A program made the translations under genes and the position numbers. Below, piece by piece: positions 1-11,150 of a stretch of DNA of 64,000 bases (the first letter of the stretch is position 1; each line of letters starts with the position of its first letter). The notes beneath the pieces are model-generated. The model did not search any database and was not told the DNA's origin. It saw only the letters and a list, made by a program, of their open reading frames with translations. This stretch comes from Oenanthe sinensis (Eukaryota; Streptophyta; Magnoliopsida; Apiales; Apiaceae): positions 1,422,631 through 1,486,630 of the forward strand of contig CM053802.1 in assembly GCA_028671895.1 (NCBI GenBank). Direction: 5' to 3'.

Positions 1-305
1 GCAATGCCTATAATTAAGCTATACGATATTCCCCTTCAACAATTAAGCATGGCCACTTTCTTGCTCAATTTTGTATCTGACAAGTAAAATTCGAATCGGA
101 CACATAATTATTTATGATTACTGCCCACAAGTCGCAACCTCTCAGCCCTCAACTCTCAAAAATGATCTTGTAAGTTGTAATTACTGTTCTCTAAACTTTT
201 AGTGGATTTAAATATTTAATTTCAGTAACCAATAACACAAGTAAAGTACTACAAAGTATTAAAATCAACAAAAATAATAAATAAGAAATCGCTGAGCCGT
301 GACAA
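1..305. repeat. Segmental duplication, copy A
   Basis: This stretch aligns by eye with 4956-5270, with substitutions and small indels. Shared blocks include 'aatgcctataattaagct', 'cttgctcaattttgtatctg' and 'ctgcccacaagtcgcaacct', and the similarity fades at a shared 'gctgag..tgacaa'. Copy B lies about 490 bp downstream of the DUF761 fragment, so copy A is probably the 3' flank of a sister copy of that gene lying left of the window. It reads as an older local tandem duplication, too diverged to be an LTR pair. The right edge meets the copia LTR at about 301. Confidence 0.8.
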
Positions 306-783
306 GAAAATCCACTTCCTAGAAAACGATACGCGGCGCGATCGAGTTGCTAAATCATATCGACTATCCGTTTCCTAAGAGTTTACTCAACACTCTCACA
401 TAAGTGCAAGTGTGATAGTTTGGAGTCTATACAAACTTGTGCCCAAAATGAAAAAAAAGAAAGTTTATATGTTTTTCAATGATGTATTCTCTCTGTAAAA
501 ACCATTTGTATATATAGTCATACCAAGGAAGAAGAATATCAGATTTGTAACTCCTCATATATAATGATACATAATGAATCATCAATTTGAGGAATTAAAA
601 TAAAAAATAAAAGATATGAAAAATATGTAACTCCCAATGTATATATATATGTACATATATATAATATAATATAATATAACTAATAAATATATAATATAAA
701 ATACTCATTTAAGTGGGGAATAATATATATCTACCAATATAAAATATTGATCACATTATTTTTGAAATATCAGTATACCAACA
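301..783 (-). repeat. 3' LTR of truncated copia element
   Basis: On the minus strand the LTR begins TGTTGGTATACTG directly after the polypurine tract at 783. The end near 301 is inferred from the loss of similarity to the duplicated flank and a terminal CA (minus strand). There is no second LTR to align, so the left boundary is uncertain by a few bases. The interior is strongly AT-rich. Confidence 0.6.
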
Positions 784-793
784 ATCTCCCACT
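784..793 (-). other. Polypurine tract (copia)
   Basis: The minus strand reads AGTGGGAGAT immediately before TGTTGG. The same tract precedes the 3' LTR of the plus-strand copia element at 31081-31090. It primes plus-strand DNA synthesis during reverse transcription. Confidence 0.75.
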
Positions 794-1381
794 AATGATT
801 TTGAAAAATAAACAGGAATAAAAAATACAAACTTTTAGGTATAAGAGGAGTTGTGTACTTAACAAATGATATAATTGAAATATTTTGATTAGTGAAATGA
901 GGCAACAATCTACAAGTTTTAAGTGTGAACTAGTCTTGAAACTCATAAGACTCTTGATCAAAGAGTAGACTAGTATTGGACTCAAAGATTTAGACTGAAA
1001 CCCTCATAATACATACAATACTCCAAAATTTGTATATGCTCCGCAAATAGTATCCTGCGCTATTTTAAATCCAAGCGCCAACCTTAGGACTCATGGACGC
1101 TCTAGGAAAATTGCTCAGTATTTTTCATAGAAGATGGCTAGTCTCCACATCCACGTAGGTGAATCACTCATTTGCTTCTCAATAGCACCAAAAATAATAT
1201 TGATTCATTAAGAGTCATATAAAACAACCTAAGCAATTATAACAGTGGATTTCACAAATGCCTTTAGTGGCACCTACCTCGTGGGATAAATCCATTAAGA
1301 ATTAAAGAAATTATTCAACATCACCTGAGCATTATTTATACAATTGTCATAGGGATGAGGTAAAAACGATGCTCATAACAT

Positions 1382-4235
1382 TTAATCTTTGAGCTTGAGC
1401 CCCATCCCCCTCGACATATCCACAACTTGCCTTCTTAGCAAACCTTTCGTTAGAGGATCTGCTAAATTCTTCTCGGACTTCACATAATCTAGAGAGATTA
1501 CTACATTTCCGAGTAATCGTCTCAACATACCATGTCTTATGCGAAGATGTCTCTTTTTACCCTTAAAATTGTTGTTAGTCGCAAGACCAAGAGCTGCTTG
1601 AGAATCACAATGTAAAGATACTGGAGATGCACGCCCCCTCCCCCAACAATGGAAGTTCTGCCAAGACATTTCTCAGCCACTCCGCTTTTTGTCCTGCTAA
1701 CTCAAGAGAAATAAATTCAGATTCCATGGTGGAGTGAGCTATACATGATTATTTTGAAGACTTTCATGATATAGCACCTCCATCTAAAAAAAGCATAACC
1801 ATTAGTAGAGTTTATTTCATCATTATCGTTTACCCAATTTGCATCAGAATAACATTCTAAAACATTTGGAAATTGAGAAAAATGCAAATAAACATCCATA
1901 ATACCTCTTAGATACCTGAGTAACCGATGAAGAGCAGTCCAATGAGCACTACTAGGATTATGATTATACCTGCTAAGTCTACTAACCGCATATGTAATGT
2001 CTGGACGAGTGCAATTCATTAGAAACATCACACTCTCAATAATTTTAGCATATTTCTCTTGGGAGACACTTGACCCATTATTTTTGACGAGTTTCACACT
2101 AATATCATAAGGTGTTTTACAAGTTAAAATATCAAAAAGTCAAACTTTTTAAAAAAAAAACCACATAATGAGACCGACTCAAAGAATAACCACCATTAAT
2201 TTACTTAAATGAATACCAAGTATCACATCAGCTTCGTCCAAATCTTTCATCTCAAACATATTAGAGAGAAATATCTTAGTGTCATTTACAACATCTATAT
2301 TAGACCCAACTATAAGCATGTCATCAATATAGAGACAAATAATGACACAAGAAGACTCAAGCATTTTATGGTACAAGCATGAATCAGATGCATTCACAGC
2401 AAATCCATTACTTCTAAGTGTGACATCAAATTTTTTATACCAATCTTTAGAAGCTTGTCTAAGTTCATAAATGGATTTTTTTTATGTATGCATACTTTAT
2501 GTTCTTGACCTTGTATTACAAATCCCTCGAGTTGGGATATGTAATTTTTTTTTTCAAGATCACCATTCAGAAATGTTGTTTTAACATCCATTTGATGAAC
2601 TACCAAATCATGGATTGCTGTTAGAGCCACCAAAATTCTAATCGTGCCAATTTTTGTAATGGGTGAAAAAGTATCAAAGAAATCAACACCTTTCTTTTGC
2701 GTAAAGCTTTTTATTACAAGTCTGGCTTTGAATTTATTAATGGAGTCATCTGGTCTAAATTTCTTTTTAAAGATCCATTTACTATCAATGGGTTTAGAAT
2801 CTTTAGGTAAGTCACAAAACTCTCAAGTTTGATTATATAAAATAGAATATAGTTCAATTTTGATGGCATCTTGCCAAAAACTAGCATCAATGGACCTCAT
2901 AATTTCATCATATGTTAACAGATCTTTCTCTAAAAGAAAAAGAGAAACAATATTATCATTTAACATATTCACATCAAAATCTTCTACAAGAAAAGCAGTT
3001 AAAAAATTAGGCCCAAAAGAAGTTTCAATTCTACGCCTTTTACTCTTCCTAGATTCATGCACATCTAAAATTGCAGATGAGGATGAGAGACTATGGTCAA
3101 CTATGAGCTCAACAGATGGCATATAAACAGATGATGACAAAGACATTTTATTTAAAGGAAACACATGCTCAAAAAATATTGCATCTCTAGATTCACAAAT
3201 AGAAAAATCACTTAAAGACATAAATCTATAAACTGCACTATCTTGAGCATACCCTATGAAAACACAATCAAAAGTTTTAGATTCAATTGTGGTCCTTTTC
3301 GAATCTGAAAATGCAACTTTTGTCAAACAACCTCACATTTTCCAATAACTCATGTCATGACTATATCTCTTCCAAAGCTTATATGAGGTCTTGTCAAGTT
3401 TCTTATGGGGCACTCTGTTGAGTACACATAACATGTAAGATAAAACCGTTTCTCCCCACAAGTTACTCGGCAAGCCTGAACTTAAAAGCATGACATTCAT
3501 AGTATCTTTCAAAGACCTATTTTTACGTTCTGCTATACCATTCTGTTGAGGAGAGTAAGTGGCTGTAAATTCGCGTACAATCCCATTTTTTTCACAAAAA
3601 ACTTTTAAAGACGAATTAACATACTCTCCACCCCTATCAAGTCTAATTCTTTTAATAAGTTGTAATTCCACCTCAGCTTTATATTTTAAAAATGCACTCT
3701 CAATCTCATCTTTTGATCTTAAGAGATAAATTTTAGTATAACGGGAGTAATCATCAACAAAACTCACATAATAGTTTTTACCCCCTTTACTAGTGCAACT
3801 TTTAAAATCTGCTAAGTTAGTGTGAATTAATTCAAGTATTTTAGTACTTCTAAAAGCAACAGGCTTATATGGTCTTTTGGTATATTTGGCATCAACACAA
3901 ATAGAACATTTAGAGGCTATTTTAGAATTTTTAAAAGAAATCAAATTCATGTCCTTTAATTTGTTCATGTAAAAAATATTTAAATGCCCCAAACGATTGT
4001 GCCAAACATCCAATGACTCAACAATATAAGCTACTTTCATTTTCATTCATAACATTCAACACAAACAAGCTATCACTAAGATAACTTTTCCCAACAAAGT
4101 CTCCACTCTTAGAGATTATAATCTTGTCGGCCTCAAAGACAAGTTTTAAACCGGCTTTGTTGAGAAGAGCACCGTAAACAAGATTTCTCCTAAGGAAGGA
4201 AACATACAACACATTACGCGGAGTAGATGGAAAAT
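1382..4235 (-). pseudogene. Decayed copia pol polyprotein
   Basis: Fragments of a copia polyprotein in several minus-strand frames. 4212-4018 resembles the segment after protease (LYVSFLRRNLV). 4046-3333 has a GAG-pre-integrase motif (VWHNRLGHLN), a zinc-type CSIC motif, and integrase core pieces FVDDYSRY, LDRGGEY and SPQQNGIAERKNRS carrying the D-D-E residues. 3326-2823 is the integrase C-terminus. 2633-2394 carries the RT motif QMDVKTTFLNGDLE and 2397-2179 the catalytic box LYIDDMLIVGSN. 2097-1717 continues the RT connection, and 1669-1382 is RNase H with LADPLTKGL. Frame breaks occur near 3330, 2640, 2400-2450, 2110-2170 and 1670-1715, so the gene is dead. Confidence 0.88.
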
Positions 4236-4249
4236 TAAAGAATTGCTCG

Positions 4250-4468
4250 TTAAATAATGTTTATGACGCTGCTGCTGCAACCGATGTTGTGGCCATAAAA
4301 ATGGATGCCCTGCCAACTACTACTACTAGGCTGCCACCGGAGAGGAGAATATTTGAAGATATAAATCAAAGTGCAGAGACGTTTATCAAGAATTTTAAGC
4401 AAGAATTGGTGATCCAAAGGCTTGAGTCTATTGCAAGTTATGAGGAGATGCTTGCCAGAGGGACCTAA
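4250..4468 (+). pseudogene. 3' fragment of a DUF761-type gene
   Basis: One open plus-strand frame ends at TAA 4466-4468 and encodes an alanine/threonine-rich stretch followed by RIFEDINQSAETFIKNFKQE and then QRLESIASYEEMLARGT. An acidic start, AE-FI--F, an L-LQR-like segment and a terminal Y-EML-RG form the conserved C-terminal motif of DUF761 plant proteins (PF05553), whose role is poorly known. No start codon or upstream exon can be assigned: the copia fragment begins just upstream in the opposite orientation. The in-frame stop and intact motif suggest recent truncation or an exon of a broken gene. It could still be the last exon of a chimeric transcript. Confidence 0.6.
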
Positions 4469-4955
4469 TTAAATGTGAACTAGCTCAAAGACTCCAGTTT
4501 ATGTATAAGATGCTGGGCAGAGCATAGTAAATATAGAAAATCATGGCAGATTGTAGATTACCTTTGAGATGGGAGATTACTTAATACTCTATGATAATCA
4601 AAGAATACAGAGAAAAAATGAAAACCTCTTTGCAAGTAAACTAACAGGAGTCTAAGATTATTGAAATTGCAGCAACTTAATTAACATTGCAAAAATAGAT
4701 TATTTTCACGTCGATGTTTTCAAATTTTTATCTCTAGTCTTGTAGCCTATGGGATACCTCTATCTTTTTGGTAACATTATATTGAGCATTCGAGTCATGC
4801 ATGTGTGTTGAGCTCAATGTTAGACTATAAGGATCCCTGCTTATTTGTTTATATTTTTTCCGTTTCTCCAACAATATAGACTCCATGACCCAAATTGATG
4901 TGCTGTAAAATGAGGCAAACGATCCTAATTACCTTAGCGATATTAAAAACCAACT

Positions 4956-5268
4956 AATGCCTATAATTAAGCTATAAAATCTTCCAGTTCAACAAATCAA
5001 CAATTAATCATGGTTACTTTCTTGCTCAATTTTGTATCTGAAAAGTAAAATTCGGACACATATTTATTTACTATTACTGCCCACAAGTCGCAACCTCTCA
5101 GGCCTCAGCTCTTAAAAATGATCTTGGAAGTTGTAACTAGTACTGTTTGTCTAAAATTTTAGTGAATTTAAATATTGAACTTCATTGACCTATAATAACT
5201 TGAAAAATACATAAAAATTTCAACTTGTAAATCACTTATCCAAACATTCCGATATCTGCTGAGTGCTG

Positions 5269-5270
<2 letters not shown>
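4956..5270. repeat. Segmental duplication, copy B
   Basis: Partner of 1-305 in the same orientation. It differs by substitutions and short indels, for example an extra 'aacaaatc' near 4995. Here it lies downstream of the DUF761 fragment and ends at the TA microsatellite. It is not part of the copia element. Confidence 0.8.

Positions 5271-5271
<1 letters not shown>

Positions 5272-5355
<84 letters not shown>
5272..5355. repeat. (TA)n microsatellite
   Basis: About 42 uninterrupted AT dinucleotides, directly after the end of duplication copy B. Such arrays are unstable by slippage and can extrude cruciforms, so the length may be unreliable in an assembly. Confidence 0.95.
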
Positions 5356-5357
<2 letters not shown>

Positions 5358-7962
5358 CAAAGCACGTTTTAAAAATATCCCTTTAAACTGATATATTGGG
5401 ACAACAAATGGGTTAAATTTGCCGATTGGGCCATTAGGTCACAGTTAAAACCTGAATGGTTATATTCCTAGGCTACGTATCTATTTGGCTTTCACTATAA
5501 ATAGCTTATAAATTATAATTATGATTTCTAACTTATAAATTAAGTCGAGAAAAATGTTCCTAAAATTAACTGCAGTTAAATTATCTAAAGTTACGTGCAT
5601 TTTTAATATAAAAATTTAATGACATTTTTATAATAATGAAATTCGTTCTCATATATTTACAAAAATAGCCTTAACAATGTATTATATTTTGTGTTAATTT
5701 TAGATAATTATCTAAAAGCAACTTTTGGGTCAATTGAGTATTAAACGTGACCTGTTATTGTTCTGCTACTAGGTACATGATTAGACTTCGTAAAAAAAAA
5801 TACGTGAGTCTTCGGTCTTCCCTTTAAATATTGGGACTATTGTCTCCCCTCCCCCTACCCCTAATAGGAGTATGCGACTATTATATTATCTATGATTCTA
5901 TGTAATATGGTTATATCGATCTTGACTTTATCTTAGAATATCAATTTGTTAGTCTCTAAGCGTAACATCTATTTTTACGTACCTTTGTAACTTGCAAGTT
6001 TGCATCCATTTTATTTATTTTTATTCGTCTGAAAATATAAGAAGGGCCACTCCAGGCTGAAAAAGATTTTGCAGTAGCTTCCAAAAGACAAGCTTGGAGA
6101 CAACCGGGTCAATTGCCACTATAAGGTATAACTGATCAAGTGATAAATATACATAAAGTTCCTGAGCCTAAACACTACAGATGAGAGAACTTTCCTCCCA
6201 TGTCAATGATAAAAATACGCCGTGTAAGAGCTGCCACGTACCGCTAACTAGAAAAATGATCATTTAATCTTAATATCCTTGTATATTAATTATAAATATA
6301 ATGCTACTCAAGAACGTATATATCATTTATGGATATATTAATTTTAATAAATTATGAAAATTGTATGAATATATTAGTTTTAATAAATTATACTTAACAA
6401 CATATATATGTTTAGTATAAATACTCCTGTACCTATCTTAAACCTGATCTGGGATGGCAGAAATATTAAATACACAAAATATCATGTATATATATTCCGA
6501 AATTGTTGGATGTGTGATACATATATAATTGATTGATTTGTATTTTGTTGTGGACACTACTCAAGGCAGCTCATCATCTTCACCATCGCCATCTTAATTA
6601 TGTACCAGATAATATGTATGAAATAATTTGATGGTCCATTTTAGAGTAGTAGTATCACAATAACATAACATGCATGTAACTAACACCAGTAACACGTTCC
6701 GATTCGGAGAGGGTGGTGTTAATTATTGTTAAAAAATTGAAGAAGTGGTGGGCACATAAACATACAACCTTTCAATTCATGAATTAATGCTGAGCTTAAT
6801 TAGAGAGCCATTATTATTTGAAAGAAAATTCAAATGATACAGACTTATGAAAGAAAGAGATCACCTACCTTCCCTAGCCCTAATTATATAGACTACCTCC
6901 CAACCATCACTTGATCCCCGCTTCATAAATTACTCCGTTTTTACTCGTGCATATATATTTACACATATTAATACTATTATATCAAAATCTGATCAAAAAC
7001 AATTCACTAGCTACTTGACGTTATAAATTTTAAATAATATACATATACATTATCTATTTTTCTTAATTTTGACAATTCATACTCTTGGTCGAGCTTGAGC
7101 AGTTAAAAATGTGAAATACTGTTAAATATTTAATTTCATTACGTCACCCCAACTACTCGTGTAGTCCCGAGTCTATTACGACTTGTGAGTCGCTATTAAA
7201 GTATTAATGAACTAGCATATAAAATAAATGTATAATACCGAACTTCCTAAAACGTATACATCGCAGGCATGTGTGTAATGCTGAAAACCAGGATACCTTT
7301 ATTTTTAAACAAAAAAAATCAGAAAACTTTGTAACAAATATTAAAATACGAAGAAGCTATATATTTAACAGTTAAATTCTTCGTCCTCTAATATTGTTGG
7401 GGAACAAAATCATTTTAGTAGACATGAAAGCTGGCGTCTATACGATAATTTTTGACCGAAAGCACAATCGCGTCTATGTGTGTGCGTATATATATAGACT
7501 GCTGCTTCAAATATTGAATCAAGTCGTCACCGTGTCCTTTTAAAACTATAAACTAATTACGTAGTTGATTATGGTGTCTTATTCAGAATAATCATCATTT
7601 TGACACCGATGCTTCAGTATATACGTGTACTTTATATCTCAACAGCAATGATTATATTAAGTTGTCGGATAATCAGTTAGTAGTTATAAAATGTGACATT
7701 AGATTTGTCTCAAGCATATGATTATTATTTGTGTTGATCGAATCATAGCGCCGACTTGAGCAAATGCTAGCTCGCCTAACTGACTTGAGCTTAAAAAGAT
7801 TGATGCATGCATGGCTGTGTGTCATTATACATCAATCATAATACAAGTCTACAGCTTATAATTGAAATCCGATCTAATTACGGAAAGTTTTCGTGATTAT
7901 TCTCATCATTAAAACAAAAGTACTTGTCTTAATCTATTATCAACCTTTCTGTTGCTGTTAAA
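5356..7962. other. Intergenic, no gene seen
   Basis: AT-rich DNA with frequent stops in all frames and no recognisable domain. Part of 5480-5790 is rich in 'cttataaatta'-like words, as in the MITE at 7963, but I could not define its ends. Nothing else is supportable. Confidence 0.6.
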
Positions 7963-8177
7963 GGTCGTGTTTGGCAAATCTTATAAGTTATTTATAAGTC
8001 AAAAAATACATGTATTTTTTAACTTATAAGTTATTTATAAAATAAGCTAAATGAACCCAAAATGTGATTAGTATCGATCTCACTTATGGAAATTAGACTT
8101 TATATATATATATATATATACTTATTTTTTTAATTAATTTACATAAGTTATTTATCAGAAGAACACCAAACGAGACC
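7963..8177. mobile_element. MITE with GGTCGTGTTTGG-type ends
   Basis: The left end reads GGTCGTGTTTGGCAAA and the right end, reverse-complemented, GGTCTCGTTTGGTGTT. Inside each end is a copy of 'ATAAGTTATTTAT', so the terminal inverted repeats are imperfect but extended. The element is about 215 bp, AT-rich and non-coding. Flanking target duplications are not clear, so the superfamily is open (hAT-like and Mutator-like are both possible). Confidence 0.6.
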
Positions 8178-9337
8178 GTAATAAAAGTTGTATCAGTTTT
8201 GTATAAGATAAAAAGATCTTTTTTGCAATCCACCGTACAAGAAAGTAAATACTCGTAACATACTCATCCAGACATATTAGTGAAAAATATTGAGGAGGTG
8301 TAGCTAACTCATTCCAAGTCACTATCCATGCCTGCCATTGTTTTCCCCTTGGAATATTCCACTGCTAGCTGTGCGTATTTGACTTGTTGTTCAGTTTAGT
8401 GTTTCTAATCGAACAAATATCCAACATTTCTCGACATATATTTATGGATAAGATGCATTGTGTTTTTTCCTGGTACGTAGTAAAGAATGAGTCGTGATGA
8501 CTCGCTACTTAACTCTAAATCGCTTGGCAATATTTAATTCATAATTCCGATGCTTTTTTTTAGTTCAATAATGCAGTAGCTCGATCATGGGACTAAAACC
8601 AACGGAATTGGAAATAAGTCCACATATATTTCTGATTTTGGGGAAAATACAAATTCAGGATTAATCAATTCATTCGATACTATATTTAATATAGCGGTAT
8701 GATTGAATATATATAATTTTATATTATAAAAATAATCATGCAAGATTAGGTCAATTTTTGTAAAACTAATATGGGGTAACACTTATACAAGACAGTTGCG
8801 ATAAGATAAATATCCCCTTCTTTTTTTAAGACAGTTAAGCAACACCGTCGGGCTTAGTCCTAATATAATCACAATTCACAAGATATATACAAGTACTATA
8901 ATCTTGACAATTCACTTGATATCCTTCTAATTTGCATCAATTTCCACTTTTTTTTCCTTCTAATTTTCATGTGCACATGCATGCTTGCCACAACTGATGT
9001 ACATATGAGTACAAGAAGCAATATGTAAGGAAGACAAGGAGTAACAAGTCCTAGATCATCAATATGAAGATAACTGAATGTCGTTTATTTATAATCAATA
9101 ATCTCACACATTTGATGGTGATGGTAAAAATAACGAGAACATATATATATGATGCATTCTAATCCAACATATAAATATCTTTACATATTTACCAATAACC
9201 GAAAGTTTGATCTTTCTATAGATATATATAATAACTAGTACCATGCACTTTAGCCGTGGAACTACAAATTAAGCACCTTAATTATATAAGTATTAGTGGA
9301 TAACTCCACAGATTTTGTTGTAGGCTTGTTTGGGATA
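8178..9337. other. Intergenic / SHINE 3' flank
   Basis: AT-rich DNA without coding signals. The last few hundred bases should include the 3' UTR of the minus-strand SHINE gene; no single polyadenylation signal stands out. Confidence 0.5.
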
Positions 9338-10166
9338 TCAATTTCTGTTGAGAAGTTCTTCAATCATTTGCAATGCGATCCTTTCCTCTTCATCCAAACC
9401 GCCATTACTTTTCCGGTGAGTCGCGATTGGCTCCGGTGGTTGCTCAACAGCCATATGATCATGTTCCTGTGGACTATTAACGTTGTTGTTTCCGAGGTCA
9501 ACTGTCATGACCCAATTAGAGTCAGAACGTGCCCCGGCTCTCTTTTGCCACACGCCTATATGAGAATTTTCGGTGTCTAGCCTCAGACACGTTAGTGAAG
9601 GAGATGGAGACTTGCAACATTTTCGAAGCTTTGCGCTTAAAATTTCGGAAAGAGATTTTGATGAAAACGATGATGATGAGGACGACGATAATGAAGTCAT
9701 TGATTGTGCTTGCGGGGGATCAATGTTGGCGTTAACGTTTTTATTTTCAGTTTGATGTGGTAGTGTAGCCGCAACTGGAAAATTTGTTTTTGCATTTCGG
9801 CCGCTCATTAGTATAGCGGCTTCGTCGTATGCTCTAGCAGCTTCTTCTGCCGTTTCAAATGTCCCAAGCCACACCCTTCTCTTCCTACATATTCACCAAT
9901 CAAACAAATTATTAATAATGTCACACTAATAACATATAATTCAATCGATCTTGTTCTGTCATGTAACAAAATATACAAATATAAAAAAAATTCTAGCCAC
10001 ACAGTAAGTGTCAATTAGCTGGTGTAGTTCTTGTGTTTAATTAATGAATATATGGAAAAAATAAAACATGGTATATGAATACGTACAATAAAGGATGTCG
10101 AATCTCAGAAACCCAAGAGCCCCAGTGGCGCTGACGAACACCTCTGAACTTCTTTGATTGTACCAT
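9338..10166 (-). CDS. WIN1: AP2/ERF transcription factor, SHINE/WIN1 clade
   Basis: Two exons on the minus strand: 10166-10087 and 9884-9338, with a GT-AG intron of 202 bp. The intron splits a leucine codon in the AP2 domain (HPL-L-KRRVWLG), and both splice sites keep frame. The product is 208 residues, close to the usual length for this clade. The AP2 domain starts almost at the N-terminus (MVQSKKFRGVRQRHWGSWV) and runs through GTFETAEEAARAYDEAA to NAKTNFP. Then come a serine-rich run and a conserved acidic/hydrophobic C-terminal motif (EEERIALQMIEELL). In Arabidopsis these factors act in the nucleus to activate cutin and wax genes. The start was chosen because MVQ begins the conserved block; an upstream in-frame ATG at 10238 gives only unconserved sequence. 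No lesions are visible. Confidence 0.93.
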
Positions 10167-10330
10167 GATCAGAGAACTTGTCAGAGAAAAAGAGCGTTCA
10201 AAACTGTGGGAGAGAGAGTCATATATGGAAAGATACAAGTACGAACAAGTTCTGGTAATAAAGATTCATGTGTCGGTAAGCTTATAAGTCTTCTCTCAAA
10301 ATACTTCCGAGTAATGAACTGGCCATATCT

Positions 10331-10340
10331 TAATTTATAA
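10331..10340 (-). promoter_or_regulatory. Possible TATA box for the SHINE gene
   Basis: The minus strand reads TTATAAATTA about 165 bp upstream of the SHINE start codon, which would give a 5' UTR of about 135 bp. A weaker AT-rich site (CATATATG, near 10221-10230) lies closer. Choosing between them needs transcript data. Confidence 0.35.
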
Positions 10341-10349
10341 CCCCCTTTA

Positions 10350-11144
10350 TGGTGGTCCTGTTTCTTATACTACATATTATCCCACCCTCGCGCTTTCTGC
10401 TCATGATCTCACTTTGTTCCATAATAAGATTAATTAGCTCTAATCACACACACATTGTCATATTGATCTGGTAGTTGGGAGCACAGACTGTATGAGTTGC
10501 TAATTAATACTCCATTAATATATAAAACTGATCATCTAAGTACATATATAAACTCGCGCACATGCTATCAGCCACCGGACAACAACAACCCTGTGAGGGT
10601 CACTCGATGGGGGCTCACATGACGACTTGTAAAACGCATGACTTGTATGTATCAAATAACTCTCGTTTGCAGAACCAATTAAGTACTTGTATTTACATGT
10701 GTAGATAAGTTACTATTTTCCTTATATGAGCTAGTAACTTTTAAAGATAATGTTTCGTAATGTATATCGGTATGTAGACAAATGTTGATCAATTACCTCC
10801 ACCATCAGCTGGCCACGTAAGTAAGGACCACCACTATACTTACCCTAGACACCAAGCTAGGCTGTGATCTACTCGTTTAAACTAATAGAGACGTACTATT
10901 CTTCCTTAAAGGTAACGGTTTTCGATCGTGACCATATAATTATATATATCATGTCTCGGCTAAAACTTGAACCCTCAATGTATTCCTACAAAGAGTTAAT
11001 TAAATATCGAAGTGTTACTAGAAATGACTAATTTGATCATATATTATATACTCATAACATATCGAGTAGGTTAAAACTTAGACAATTTATATATTTGATA
11101 TTCATGATATTTATTTGGTTAATTGAAGAATCGGAGGTTGTTGC
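10350..11144. other. Intergenic / SHINE upstream region
   Basis: No ORF with recognisable content. This is the 5' flank of the SHINE gene, and it ends at the CTAAAC target duplication of the large copia element, so the upstream regulatory region is cut off about 1 kb from the start codon. Confidence 0.6.
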
Positions 11145-11150
11145 CTAAAC

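Larger units (their letters stand above)
301..4235 (-). mobile_element. Truncated Ty1/copia element
   Basis: Minus-strand copia remnant. On the minus strand it reads: protease C-terminus and GAG-pre-integrase (about 4232-3950), integrase core (to about 3333), reverse transcriptase (about 2830-1750), RNase H (1669-1382), a non-coding tail, a polypurine tract at 784-793 and a 3' LTR (783 to about 301). No gag, primer-binding site or 5' LTR is present: at about 4212-4250 the sequence passes directly into the DUF761 fragment. The loss of the 5' half points to a deletion or rearrangement after insertion. No target-site duplication can be shown. Confidence 0.85.

Noticed and set aside
5272..5355. 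TA run as an origin or matrix-attachment element
   Set aside because: A pure dinucleotide array is fully explained as a microsatellite; no further evidence exists.
9296..9755. Plus-strand ORFs of 60-94 codons
   Set aside because: They are antisense to the well-supported SHINE exon 2 and have no recognisable content.
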